64,000 bases of DNA from Stieleria sedimenti (GCF_025060895.1 NZ_JANZKV010000004.1:19430-83429); one strand, 5' to 3'. Counted from the first letter of the stretch, positions 51,328 through 60,655 are shown. The notes: generated by a model from the letters alone, not told the origin. Numbers and translations are program-made.

Positions 51328-53793
51328 ATGTATATGCTTCGATCCGTCGCCAAATCGCGAGTCTTCTATTGGCGTTTTCAGCTCTTCGCAAGCTTCGTTT
51401 TCGCACTCTGCACATTCAACATCTGCGGGACATTTTCCTGGGGTGACGAGACTCGGCCGCCCGCCAACCAGCGATATCAAACAAAGACGACAACAGAAGT
51501 TCCAGACTTCCAGCGTCATGTTGTTCCGCTTTTGGGGCGATTGGGATGCAATAGTCGTAACTGCCATGGATCCTTTCAGGGGCGTGGTGACTTTCGTCTC
51601 TCATTGTTCGGCTACGACTTCGCCATGGACCACGAGGGACTGGTCGGAGAAGCTGCCTCTACAGACGGTCGGCGGATCGATCGCGGGGCTCCAGCGAATA
51701 GTCTGATCCTGAAGAAACCGACGCTCGCGGTTGATCATGAGGGTGGCGAACGATTCACCGCTGACTCATGGGAGCACGAGTTACTTCGCCGCTGGATCCA
51801 AGCGGGCGCACCGAAGCCTGCCGCGTCTCAGGAACTCGAGCGGATTGAGTTGATCCCGAGCGAAATTCTGTTCCAGCACGAGAATGACACCGCCGGTTTG
51901 CAAGTGATCGCGACTTGGAAAAACGGCGATCAAGAAGATGTTACGCCGCTCTGCCGCTTTCGCACCAACGACGATTCGGTTGCGACCGTCTCGCGGGATG
52001 GAATCGTGAGCTCCACCGGATCGGGCGATACGCACATTATCGCGTTTTATGATAACGGAATCGCTTCGGTACCGGTGATTCGTCCTCTGTCGTCCACGGA
52101 ACACCAGCCGATCAAAATCGATTCGCCGATGTCACCCATCGATCGGTTTATCGCGACCAAGCTGAACAAGCTGCGCATCACACCTTCGGCACAATGCAGT
52201 GACACTGAATTCCTCCGTCGCGTCAGCATCGATCTGACCGGAACGCTCCCTCCACCTCAGGAAGTTCGTGAGTTTCTTAGCGATCCGCGACAAGACAAAA
52301 GGGCTCGCAAAATCGATGAACTCTTAACCCGGCCTGCGTACGCAGCTTGGTGGACGAACAAGCTCTGCGATTACACCGGTTGTAACCCGCAACAGCAAGC
52401 CGAACTGGGGCAAGAACTTTCCGTTCAGTGGTACATGTGGATTTTTGCTCGCCTGGAAGAAAATGTCCCTTATGACGAATTGGTAATAAGGATCGTTTTG
52501 GCCCAAGGTCGGCATCCTCACCAATCTTACGAAGACTACGCCAAGGAAACGTCGGCTTATTTCGAGAATGATTCAAAGTCAGACTTTGCCGACCGGGAGA
52601 CGATGCCTCACTACTGGACCCGTCGAAGCATGCAGGAACCCGAACGGGCCGCCGAAGCATTTGCTCACAACTTTCTGGGTGTTCGTCTGCAGTGTGCCCA
52701 ATGCCACAAGCACCCGTTCGCCCAGTGGACGCAAGAGGATTATCGGGACTTCAGTCGGTTCTTTGAAACGGTGAAATTCGGTGTCCCTTCGAGCGATCTT
52801 GAGATCTACCGCGAAATGGCGAAGCGCGTCGGAGTGAATATGCGTGGTGATGACGGAGCACCAATTGGCAATGATGCGTTGAGAAGGCTTGCCAGTGGCA
52901 CGGTTTATCCATGGCGGGAACTCTATATCAAACCGCGTGACCGAGTCGAGCAAGTCAATCTCTTGCGGAGTGGCAGCGTCACGCTAGAAGGCCAGGCGGA
53001 TCCTCGGCAGCCGATCATGGCATGGATGAGCCAACCCGAGAATCCATGGTTCGCAAAGGCGTTCGTCAATCGCGTGTGGGCGTCGTATTTCCACAAAGGA
53101 ATCGTAGACCCGCCCGATGACCTGAACCCCGCCAACCCACCCTCGCATCCTCTGTTACTCGACTGGCTGGCAGCAAGTTTTGTCGAAAACGGATACGAAA
53201 TGAAATGGTTGCACCGGGAAATTGTTTCCAGCCAAGCGTATCAACGAAGCTGCAAGCCAACAGACAATACTCACAGCGACAATAAAAACTTTAGCCGAGC
53301 CGTTCCGAGAAGAATGCCAGCGGAAGTGGTTTACGACAGTGTGAAGCAAGTGGTCGCTGGCAGTGACCAGACAGATGAAGTGCGAACCGATCTCACACGG
53401 CGGGCTTCTGGCCATCTGTCGATGCGATTAGCGGGAACCTACGCGATGCAGATTTTCGGAAAGCCGGAGCGAGCAGTGAACTGCGACTGCGAAAGGAACG
53501 ATCATCCCACCTTACTTCAATCGGTATTCCTTCAAAACGACCCGATCATTGAGCAACGACTGGAAAACAGCGGATGGTTGGCGGAAATCGCAGCCGCCGA
53601 ATCTACCGATTCGATGCCGCCACTGATCGAGCTGATTGAAGAAGCTTGGTTGCGATCACTTTGCCGCATGCCGACCCAGGCTGAGATTCAGCGAAGTCTT
53701 GCGCATCTCAACAGCGCGGAATCGACGAGCAGCGGAATGCAAGATTTGTTGTGGGCGCTATTGAATACCAAAGAGTTCCTGCTGATCAAGTAG
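51328..53793 (+). CDS. DUF1549/DUF1553 secreted protein with Ig-like and cytochrome-like parts
   Basis: 821 residues with a signal peptide (FASFVFALCTFNICG). The N-terminal segment has CNSRNCHG, a cytochrome-c-like heme motif of planctomycete type. A BIG2-like segment follows (CRFRTNDDSVATVSRDGIVS), then DUF1549 (IDRFIATKLNKLRITPSAQC, FLRRVSIDLTGTLPPPQEVR) with CAQCHKHPF, and DUF1553 (NPWFAKAFVNRVWASYFHKG). It is paired with the DUF1501 gene 33 bases downstream, the usual arrangement. Role uncertain, but typical for Planctomycetes. Confidence 0.85.
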   Translation: MYMLRSVAKSRVFYWRFQLFASFVFALCTFNICGTFSWGDETRPPANQRYQTKTTTEVPDFQRHVVPLLGRLGCNSRNCHGSFQGRGDFRLSLFGYDFAMDHEGLVGEAASTDGRRIDRGAPANSLILKKPTLAVDHEGGERFTADSWEHELLRRWIQAGAPKPAASQELERIELIPSEILFQHENDTAGLQVIATWKNGDQEDVTPLCRFRTNDDSVATVSRDGIVSSTGSGDTHIIAFYDNGIASVPVIRPLSSTEHQPIKIDSPMSPIDRFIATKLNKLRITPSAQCSDTEFLRRVSIDLTGTLPPPQEVREFLSDPRQDKRARKIDELLTRPAYAAWWTNKLCDYTGCNPQQQAELGQELSVQWYMWIFARLEENVPYDELVIRIVLAQGRHPHQSYEDYAKETSAYFENDSKSDFADRETMPHYWTRRSMQEPERAAEAFAHNFLGVRLQCAQCHKHPFAQWTQEDYRDFSRFFETVKFGVPSSDLEIYREMAKRVGVNMRGDDGAPIGNDALRRLASGTVYPWRELYIKPRDRVEQVNLLRSGSVTLEGQADPRQPIMAWMSQPENPWFAKAFVNRVWASYFHKGIVDPPDDLNPANPPSHPLLLDWLAASFVENGYEMKWLHREIVSSQAYQRSCKPTDNTHSDNKNFSRAVPRRMPAEVVYDSVKQVVAGSDQTDEVRTDLTRRASGHLSMRLAGTYAMQIFGKPERAVNCDCERNDHPTLLQSVFLQNDPIIEQRLENSGWLAEIAAAESTDSMPPLIELIEEAWLRSLCRMPTQAEIQRSLAHLNSAESTSSGMQDLLWALLNTKEFLLIK

Positions 53794-53826
53794 CGTTCAA
53801 GAAACCAATCACACAAGGAGTTTACG

Positions 53827-55095
53827 ATGTTTGCTACACGCCGCCAGTTTCTGCAGGTGGGCTCGATCGGAACGAGCTTGACGCTTAGCGATTACCTTCG
53901 CTTCGCCAACGCTCAAGATCAGGTCGATCCAGGCCGTTCGGCGGTTCTGGTGTTCTTAGGCGGCGGACCTTCGCATCAAGACACGTTCGATATGAAGCCC
54001 AACGCTCCGGTTGAGTATCGCGGGCAATTCCAGCCGATTCGAACCTCGGTGCCCGGAGTCGAGATTTGTGAACATCTCCCCAAACTCGCTCGTCGCGCCG
54101 ATCGCTACGCAATCATTCGTGGAATTTCGCACAGCCTAGCCGACCACGGTTTGGGAACACGCTATCTGATGACCGGCAACTTGCCGACGCCGGTGGTTGA
54201 TTACCCGATGTACGGTTCGGTCGTCAGCAAAGAATTTCCCGCCGCTGCCGATCTGCCTTCCTTTGTTTCCATCGAACGCCCTGTTGAAGGTCCGGGTTAC
54301 TTGGGTGCCGAGTATGGTCCGCTCTCCACGGGCGAAAAACCTCGTTTCGGTCAGCCCTTTCGCGTTCGAGGAATCACACTCGATGGAACGATGACGCTGG
54401 ATCGATATCGCAAGCGGCGAAAGCTGGTTGACGATATTGATACGGCGTTTGCAGAGTTTGAGAACCTGGATGATTCGGTCCGTAGTCTCGATCGTTTTTC
54501 ACAGCAGGCTTTTCAAATAATCAGCTCATCCAAAGCCCGTTCCGCTTTTGATTTAACGCTCGAGAACGATCGCGAAGTGGAGCGATTTGGCCGTCACGAT
54601 TTTGGACAAAGTCTGTTGCTGACGACCCGCTTGATTGAAGCCGGAGTTCGTTTTGTTACTGTTCTCCTGGAAGGTTGGGATACACATCAAGATAACTTCA
54701 ATCAGTTAGGACGCCAGCTACTACCCGACCTGGACCAGTCGCTGTCGGCGATGCTTGATCGCTTCGGTGAACAAGGCAGGCTCGATTCGACAGCGATCTT
54801 GGTGACCGGCGAATTCGGCAGAACGCCCAAAGTGAATAACAATGCGGGACGCGATCACTGGTCGAGGGCCATGTGCTCTCTGATGGCCGGCGGCGATGTT
54901 CGCACAGGACAATTCATTGGTGAAACCGACGACAAGGCTGCCGGTCCCAAAGGCAACGGTTTTACACCGGACGACCTAGCCGCCTCGTTCTTTCGAAACA
55001 TCGGAATCGACCCCAAAACAGAATATAGCGCAAACGTCGGACGGCCGATCACGCTGATCCGGGATGGATCGACGATTCCCGGGCTGTTCACTTAG
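53827..55095 (+). CDS. DUF1501 Tat-exported protein (sulfatase/alkaline-phosphatase-like fold)
   Basis: 422 residues. The N-terminal Tat-like signal is TRRQFLQVGSIGTSLTLSDYL. The DUF1501 marks are VLVFLGGGPSHQDTFDMKP, IRGISHSLADHGLGTRYLMTG, LEGWDTHQDNF, and TGEFGRTPKVNNNAGRDHW. It belongs to the alkaline-phosphatase-like superfamily, but a catalytic nucleophile is not evident. RBS AAGGAG at 53815-53820. Paired with the DUF1549/DUF1553 gene. Confidence 0.88.
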   Translation: MFATRRQFLQVGSIGTSLTLSDYLRFANAQDQVDPGRSAVLVFLGGGPSHQDTFDMKPNAPVEYRGQFQPIRTSVPGVEICEHLPKLARRADRYAIIRGISHSLADHGLGTRYLMTGNLPTPVVDYPMYGSVVSKEFPAAADLPSFVSIERPVEGPGYLGAEYGPLSTGEKPRFGQPFRVRGITLDGTMTLDRYRKRRKLVDDIDTAFAEFENLDDSVRSLDRFSQQAFQIISSSKARSAFDLTLENDREVERFGRHDFGQSLLLTTRLIEAGVRFVTVLLEGWDTHQDNFNQLGRQLLPDLDQSLSAMLDRFGEQGRLDSTAILVTGEFGRTPKVNNNAGRDHWSRAMCSLMAGGDVRTGQFIGETDDKAAGPKGNGFTPDDLAASFFRNIGIDPKTEYSANVGRPITLIRDGSTIPGLFT

Positions 55096-55117
55096 AAAGC
55101 AAAATGTTGAGTTAACC

Positions 55118-55573
55118 ATGACAAAGACTCATGTAGCGATTGTATTCGCTTGTTTGACCTGCTTCTCGGCGCGAGCAGACGATCAGGCCCGGTGGATTGA
55201 CAATTTGGTAATTTCTACCAAGCCCATCGGTCCGGTGGTCTGCTCCACCAATCCCACGATTTTGAAAACAAGTTACATCGGCCCCGGGTACCAGCATTCA
55301 TGGCAGGCCGAGATTGCGGAGAAAGATTCAATGGGGGCCGCGGTTGGGGATCCGGTCTGGAGATCCTTGATGCAGGCTGATTCAAACCAAGTCACCATCA
55401 ACTTGGAAAATGGTGAATTCCTTGGCCGTTTATCACAATCATCGTCACTCGCTAACGACACCTCCTATCTCATTCGAGTGCGGCAACGAAGTAGCAATGG
55501 CCAATGGTCTCTATGGAGTGACTGGCATCAGCCCTTCCAAACAAAAACGGCGAATGAGGAATCTTCAGAGTAG
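55118..55573 (+). CDS. Small secreted protein, fibronectin-like
   Basis: 151 residues from ATG 55118. The signal peptide is THVAIVFACLTCFSARA. The mature part reads like one fibronectin type III-like beta sandwich (HSWQAEIAEKDSMG, ...YLIRVRQRSSNGQWSLWSDW). It follows the DUF1501 gene by 22 bases and is probably in the same operon. Function unknown. Confidence 0.6.
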   Translation: MTKTHVAIVFACLTCFSARADDQARWIDNLVISTKPIGPVVCSTNPTILKTSYIGPGYQHSWQAEIAEKDSMGAAVGDPVWRSLMQADSNQVTINLENGEFLGRLSQSSSLANDTSYLIRVRQRSSNGQWSLWSDWHQPFQTKTANEESSE

Positions 55574-55726
55574 CGCTTTCAACAGCGACTGACTTGCTGA
55601 AATGGTTGGTTTCCTCGGGTGAGTTTCCTTCTCTGGGCTAACATCGGTAATCGACTTCGTTGAAAAGTCCTTCAACTGATACTTGAGTTCCGCGGTTCGC
55701 TCGTCGTTCGTTTCGTCATCCATCAT
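55565..55726 (-). CDS. Possible small acidic protein
   Basis: About 53 residues from ATG 55726 (MMDDETNDERTAELKYQLKDF), with AGGA about 6 bases upstream of the start. It overlaps the end of the convergent secreted-protein gene by 9 bases. No homology recognised. Confidence 0.3.
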   Translation of the reverse strand: MMDDETNDERTAELKYQLKDFSTKSITDVSPEKETHPRKPTISASQSLLKALL

Positions 55727-55807
55727 GGAAATCCTGCACTTGGCCAAAAGAGATTGCTGCCATTACGAACCCGATACTATGACAAAGGTTCGCAGAACTC
55801 GTCCGGC

Positions 55808-56101
55808 CTATCGTTTGGCAAGTCGCTCGATCGAACGGATCCCCAGTTCCATCTTCGTTCGAGCCGAAATATTTGCCGAATGAACGCGCATCTCCGGCGG
55901 AACAAAGCCGGCCGTGACGACCTGTTCCTCGATCCACTTCACCACGTCGTCGCCCGTCCCACGATCGTCGTCGCCCAGATCGTGATCGAGGCTGATGACC
56001 TCGACCATCCCCGTTCGAAGTAGCTCGATCGCGTCCTCGGGCCAGTACACACGATGCCAGCCCTCCGGCGTTGCCCGTTCGTCATCGAGGTAGACTTTCA
56101 C
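55808..56101 (-). CDS. Cyclic-phosphate-processing receiver (cREC) domain protein
   Basis: 97 residues, one domain. The motifs are MKVYLDDERATPEGW, YWPEDAIELL, VISLDHDLGDDDRGTGDDVVKWIEE and VHSANISARTKME, matching the cyclic-phosphate-processing receiver family, a receiver-like domain suggested to act on cyclic phosphate ends or signals in conflict systems. It stands alone, upstream of and divergent from a toxin-antitoxin pair. Activity not shown. Confidence 0.75.
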   Translation of the reverse strand: MKVYLDDERATPEGWHRVYWPEDAIELLRTGMVEVISLDHDLGDDDRGTGDDVVKWIEEQVVTAGFVPPEMRVHSANISARTKMELGIRSIERLAKR

Positions 56102-56302
56102 GATGGTTTCTCTCGTTTGTCGACTTGGCGTGACAACGAATTCTTGTGGTAGCGGCGTCCTCGCGGTCCGGCGTTATCCAGATCGACTCAGGCCAAAGAC
56201 AAGCCACCAGGGTCAAAAGTTCGCAGCCGAACAAGTGTTGTCTTGTATTGCGGATCGCAGTACAATTGAAGTTAACCAAATCTCTAAGCCACGAGAAGAA
56301 CC

Positions 56303-56572
56303 ATGCAAAAGAACAACTCGCTAATGGTGCGTCTTGATGACGAATCCAAGGCTCTACTGGCTTCTGCGGCAGAACTCCGCAAGATCAGCGTAAGCGATTA
56401 CGTTCGCTCGATCGTCGTCGGCCAAGCTCGACGTGAGTTGGCCGCAGCGGGTACGAACGTGATCTCGATGACTCCCGAAGAGCAACTCGAGTTTTGGCAA
56501 GCACTGTCGAAACCGCCCAAGCTGACCAAAGCGCAGAAGCAATTAGGCAAAGTCATGCGAGGGGAGGCGTGA
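56303..56572 (+). CDS. DUF1778-type antitoxin
   Basis: 89 residues. The ribbon-helix-helix N-terminus (LMVRLDDESKALLASAAELRKISVSDYVRSIVV) matches DUF1778 antitoxins; the C-terminal half (SMTPEEQLEFWQALSKPPKL) is the extended toxin-binding segment. The stop overlaps the GTG start of the GNAT gene (56569-56572), coupling the two. Confidence 0.85.
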   Translation: MQKNNSLMVRLDDESKALLASAAELRKISVSDYVRSIVVGQARRELAAAGTNVISMTPEEQLEFWQALSKPPKLTKAQKQLGKVMRGEA

Positions 56573-57093
56573 GCGGACCGCGTTTTCCTGAAGGATGGTC
56601 CATCGAGGTTCTCGAAAAGTCGCATCCGCGAGCAAAGTTTCAGTCAGGCAATGGTGAAGTTGACGATTGGCTGAAGAAGTCAGCATTGCAGAGCCAAAAG
56701 AAGCATCTGACGACCTCAAAAGTGCTGCTGGATGAGACTGGCAACATCGCGGGTTACTACAGCCTCGCTTTCTCGCAGATCGACTTCTCCGACTTACCAG
56801 CAGAGCTCGCAAAAAAGCTTCCCCGTCGCCAATTGCCGGTGAGTGTTTTAGCTTGGTTGGGAGTTGATCGATCGTATCAGGGCCGTGGCATTGGCGGGCG
56901 GTTGCTCGCCACAGCACTCGTCGACTGCTACCAAGCGAGCCAAACGTTTGCCTTCATTGCCGTGATTCTTGATTGCGTGGACGAGCAAGCCAAACGTTTT
57001 TACGGGCAGTTCGATTTTGAGCAGCTGCCGGGCTACCGCATGCGTTTGTACTTGCCATTCAAATCACTCGAGGCTCTCGCAACGGGCAAGTAG
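56569..57093 (+). CDS. GNAT-type toxin of a DUF1778-GNAT pair
   Basis: 174 residues from GTG 56569, preceded by GGGGAGG. Acetyltransferase motif A is recognisable: LAWLGVDRSYQGRGIGGRLL (R/Q-x-x-G-x-G/A), with the C-terminal tyrosine near RFYGQFDFEQLPG. Members of the TacT/AtaT group acetylate charged tRNAs and stop translation. The target here is inferred. The intergenic stretch after it (57094-57291) shows nothing further. Confidence 0.85.
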   Translation: MSGPRFPEGWSIEVLEKSHPRAKFQSGNGEVDDWLKKSALQSQKKHLTTSKVLLDETGNIAGYYSLAFSQIDFSDLPAELAKKLPRRQLPVSVLAWLGVDRSYQGRGIGGRLLATALVDCYQASQTFAFIAVILDCVDEQAKRFYGQFDFEQLPGYRMRLYLPFKSLEALATGK

Positions 57094-57291
57094 CATGGAT
57101 TGTTTCGACTACTACCAACTCCAGCAATTTCGCCACTTTCCGCACCTGCACCACAGGCTGGATATAGTCCAACGCCATATAACCCTTTCTCCTAAAACCA
57201 ATCTCTAGCGAACCGAACGAAACGGCGATCGCCCTCAGGGTTATGTAGGAGAGAACTCGGTAGGGTTAACCAAATTCTCGCGACGAGAGTC

Positions 57292-58023
57292 TCATCGGCC
57301 TTGCGAAAGCCGGTCTGCGTGAATGTCACGGATTAAAGGATTTGCTCGAATCTTATCTGCGGTGAGTTGGTGGTCGTAGTCGACTCGAACAAATCGAAAT
57401 TGATGGTCGCGAAGAACAACGAACGACGCCCTTGGATCGCTGTCCCGAGGCTGACCAACCGAACCAACGCTACAAATGCATGGACCTTCTGGCGTGAACC
57501 AGTCGTCACCAACCTCGACATAGCTCTCGTACTTCCACTCGGATGTTTTGACATGCACGCCAGCTAAATGGCTATGACCGCAGAAGGCAAGCGACGCCGA
57601 TTGTTTGATGATGCGATCAAGCTTCTTCGGAGCAAATACATCTTCTGGGAAAATCCAGTCGCTGAAATCACGCGGCATGGCGTGGAAAAGGGCGATGTTC
57701 CCGATGATTTTTGCAAGGCAACCTGATTTGATGATCTGCTGTGCAGATTGATCGCCTGCGATCTCATCGCGAACCCAACGCAATTGTTCGAGAAGGAGCG
57801 GTGACCAACACGGATCGTCCGTCGATATCGCGGCAGCATCCCAGTCACCGGTGACGATGCATTCACAGTCTTTCAGCAATTGGATGCACTCGACTGGGTT
57901 TGGACCGTAACCAACGATGTCCCCCAAACACACGATCCGTTCAATGCCCAGCGACTCAATCGCGTCCAGCACCGCCGTCAGCGCTTCTAGGTTGCCATGA
58001 ACGTCGCTTATGATCGCTTGCAT
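57292..58023 (-). CDS. Calcineurin-like metallophosphoesterase (intact copy)
   Basis: 243 residues from ATG 58023 (MQAIISDVHGNLEALTAVL). All metal-binding motifs are present: SDVHGN, CLGDIVGYGPNP, GDWD (in place of GNHD), GHSHLAG. It resembles the DUF4114-free YfcE/ApaH-like small phosphodiesterases of bacterial operons. It starts 57 bases after the sigma-kinase gene on the same strand and could oppose it as a phosphatase. Its first 114 codons after the start region are duplicated at 6226-6567. Confidence 0.85.
   Translation of the reverse strand: MQAIISDVHGNLEALTAVLDAIESLGIERIVCLGDIVGYGPNPVECIQLLKDCECIVTGDWDAAAISTDDPCWSPLLLEQLRWVRDEIAGDQSAQQIIKSGCLAKIIGNIALFHAMPRDFSDWIFPEDVFAPKKLDRIIKQSASLAFCGHSHLAGVHVKTSEWKYESYVEVGDDWFTPEGPCICSVGSVGQPRDSDPRASFVVLRDHQFRFVRVDYDHQLTADKIRANPLIRDIHADRLSQGR
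57677..58018. repeat. 342-bp duplicated segment, copy 2
   Basis: Source-like copy of the duplication described at 6226-6567: here it lies inside an intact gene, so this is probably the parent locus. Confidence 0.85.
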
Positions 58024-58079
58024 CAAATATCTCGGATTGGCTCGGAATGTGACGCTGTCCAAGATAGCGAGACCAATCA

Positions 58080-59528
58080 CTAGGCCTCCAACGTCGTCGG
58101 CGACAACACTCGAATGATATCGGTTAGGCCCATTGATCGGTCGGCGGGTGACTTGCGAAGCGTGGCAACGAGGATATTGCGAAATGCCTGAGGAATAGCA
58201 TCGAAGGTTGATGCTCTAAAATCCCGATGCGAGATCGTTTGCGAAAGCGACTCGTCGAAATCTTGGCCCGCATTGGGCGGTCGCCCGAACAGCAGCCAGT
58301 GGACCAACCCGCCTCTGGCGTAGATGTCTGTTTTGAAGCTGATGGAACCGAAAGCCGGGTCAATTTGCTCGGGTGCTGCGAATCCAAGCGTTCCACCGAG
58401 GACGGGCAAAGCCGATCTAGTTGAAGCCTGTGAGAATCCAAAGTCGGTGATTGTGATTCGATCTTGAGCATCGACGAGTAAGTTGCTCGGCGTCAGGTCG
58501 CCGTGGATCAGTCCGACTTGATCCACTGCTTGTATCGCCTCGCATATTTGCACGAGCCACTTGATCCATTGTTGCTCTTTTGCGTCAGAGGCATTTTGAA
58601 GTGACTGCCCATCAATCCACTTGCTGATAACGTACGGACCACCGTGTGGGGATTCGCCATATCCGAGGTAGCGAATGACACCGGGATGACTAATCTGCGA
58701 CGCGATATCAATCTCGCGCTGGAACGACTGACGAGCGTCTTCGATTTGCCAGAACGCTTTGCGAAGAAATTTGACAGCTACGGTTCGGCCGTCGGATTGC
58801 ATCCTGGCGAGATAGACTTTGCCAAATCCGCCGCTACCAATCAGCTTGCCAAGTACAAACTTGTTGTAGTTTACGCGAGGCAACACCGGCGGGCTGTCTG
58901 CCGCGAGTGCGGACACTTCGACGGTTGCGGATTTCGGAGCGAGTAGTTTGCGAACTCGCGACAGGCGACGACGCACGGTTCGTTCGTCGATCCCTAGCGA
59001 CTCGGCTAGCTCTCGCTGCGTCTGGCCCATTAGCAAACCCTCGACGATCGCAAACAGATCGTCGGTCAGTTCTGTCTTCAACGTAGCGAGAAAAGTGTCC
59101 GCGTCGTCTTCGGCGTAGGAGCCTTCAACGATCGCAATCTCACTATTGAGTGGGAGTCTATTCTGGCCGCTGCCGCGTTTGATGGCCGACTGACGCTCAA
59201 TTGATCGAGCCATCTTGCGGCGGGCGAATGTCGCTAGCAGTCGCCACAGCGAAACACTGGCACTGACTTGAATGCGACTGTGCCTCGCGGCTTCAAAGAA
59301 GCTTCCCATTGCCGACTGAACGACTTCACTCGGATCGATCGAAGACTGGTAGCGACAATTCAGTCGGCTGGCGACCAGAGCCACCAAGCGTATCGCGTAG
59401 CGGTCGAATAGGACTTTGGCGGCTCGCTCGTCGCCTGATTTCCACTCGCGCAGCAGCCAACCATCCGGACGATCCGTGATCGACTCGGAAAATTCAGACT
59501 CTTTTTCGTGGCTGGTGTCCGGTTCCAA
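58080..59528 (-). CDS. Sigma-factor-like domain fused to a Ser/Thr protein kinase
   Basis: 482 residues. Residues ~24-196 are an ECF-like sigma factor: region 2 (RLVALVASRLNCRYQSSIDP, SLWRLLATFARRK) and region 4 HTH (QRELAESLGIDERTVRRRLS). Residues ~222-480 are a Hanks-type kinase: Gly loop GSGGFGKV (231-238), Lys253 in VAVKFL, HGDLTPSN (342-349; the HRD Arg is Gly), DFG (362-364) and the APE motif FAAPEQ. No TM helix. Fusion of sigma and kinase in one chain suggests direct coupling of phosphorylation to transcription. The metallophosphoesterase is next in the operon. Confidence 0.85.
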   Translation of the reverse strand: MEPDTSHEKESEFSESITDRPDGWLLREWKSGDERAAKVLFDRYAIRLVALVASRLNCRYQSSIDPSEVVQSAMGSFFEAARHSRIQVSASVSLWRLLATFARRKMARSIERQSAIKRGSGQNRLPLNSEIAIVEGSYAEDDADTFLATLKTELTDDLFAIVEGLLMGQTQRELAESLGIDERTVRRRLSRVRKLLAPKSATVEVSALAADSPPVLPRVNYNKFVLGKLIGSGGFGKVYLARMQSDGRTVAVKFLRKAFWQIEDARQSFQREIDIASQISHPGVIRYLGYGESPHGGPYVISKWIDGQSLQNASDAKEQQWIKWLVQICEAIQAVDQVGLIHGDLTPSNLLVDAQDRITITDFGFSQASTRSALPVLGGTLGFAAPEQIDPAFGSISFKTDIYARGGLVHWLLFGRPPNAGQDFDESLSQTISHRDFRASTFDAIPQAFRNILVATLRKSPADRSMGLTDIIRVLSPTTLEA

Positions 59529-59626
59529 ACTCGCTTTCTCACTTCCTGGATGACACGGGGCTTCGCCACCGTGACGAAAAATTTTTTCAACGGTGGTGAC
59601 ACCGTTCTACTTTAGGAGACACGAAA

Positions 59627-59881
59627 ATGACGATGGTGGTTACACAGCCCTGCATTGGGTGCAAAGACAAAGCGTGCTTACCGGTTTGCCCGGTCGAGTG
59701 CTTTCACGAAGACGAATCCATGGTCTACATCGACCCCGACGAATGCATCGACTGCGGAGCCTGCGTGCCTGAATGCCCAACCGAAGCGATTTTCTACGAA
59801 GACGATGTGCCGGACCAATGGAAAGGATTCGTCGAGATCAACGCTAAGAAGTCACAGGAATGCCCGTCGGCACATGAGTAA
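59627..59881 (+). CDS. fdxA: 7Fe/[3Fe-4S][4Fe-4S] ferredoxin
   Basis: 84 residues. The Cys pattern CIGCKDKACLPVCPVECF...CIDCGACVPECP matches FdxA-type ferredoxins. TAGGAG at 59613-59618 precedes ATG 59627. It is divergent from the sigma-kinase gene (98-base gap). Soluble electron carrier; the partner is not in the window. Confidence 0.92.
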   Translation: MTMVVTQPCIGCKDKACLPVCPVECFHEDESMVYIDPDECIDCGACVPECPTEAIFYEDDVPDQWKGFVEINAKKSQECPSAHE

Positions 59882-60135
59882 TTGTTTCTGTCCGAACAAG
59901 AGCCGTATCGAAGATCTAGATTGCAGCCGGGAACGTTGACCACTTTTTTCCGATAGCACTCCGAGACTTCATAACCTTGAGGTCAAATAGTACAGAGACA
60001 AGAGAGACCTTTGGCCGAGATCGCCCCAGAGACCGTTTCGCCGCCGGCCGGATAGTACTTTTCCAGAGACACTCGGAGAGATCTCTCGCCGGCCAGCGTT
60101 GACGTAAGTCCTTACCAGGACTGCGGTAAAACACG

Positions 60136-60215
60136 AAAAAAGCCGGCGTCAGTCCATGGGACCAACGTCGGCTTGTTCGATAACCCGACGGTCGGAGTAA
60201 ACCGAAGGGTCTAAT
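60136..60215. repeat. Hairpin repeat, copy 3
   Basis: The stem AAGCCGGCGT / ACGTCGGCTT (60140-60173, one G-T pair) is preceded by an A run and followed by TTCGATAACCCGACGGTCGG. It lies just downstream of the initiator tRNA gene's 3' end on the plus strand view, so it may terminate the tRNA transcript. Confidence 0.6.
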
Positions 60216-60220
60216 TGAAG

Positions 60221-60294
<74 letters not shown>

Positions 60295-60655
60295 CCGAAG
60301 TTATCGTCGATCGCTTCTCTCGCGCCTAGCCGTTTCGATTCGAAACTCAAAAATTCTTGAAGATGAAATCGTTACCGCCGGAACTCCGCACGGCGCAAAC
60401 GTTGGTCGCGCGAACAGACACGACGTGAGAAGGCGTCGGCGATGATGAATCGTCCACACGCCGCTCGCTCGTATGTTGAAAACACCAGGCCGAATGACGT
60501 CACCGCGAACGCGTCGCACATCAGGAGCGGCATTTGATGATTCGCGGTTGGCCTGAAAGTCGAACGGGCGTGGATGCGTTGCGTTTCGACCTCCCCTCGC
60601 TTCGCTCGACTCTCCTGCCAGGAGGGTGACGAAGTAGGCAGACTCGCGAAAGCGT
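60295..60655. other. Intergenic stretch without a recognisable gene
   Basis: No convincing frame or RNA family is visible between the initiator tRNA and the P-II-like gene. A 141-codon minus-strand frame across it overlaps the tRNA and the P-II gene and has no domain. The stretch probably includes the tRNA promoter (upstream of 60294 on the minus strand). Confidence 0.5.
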
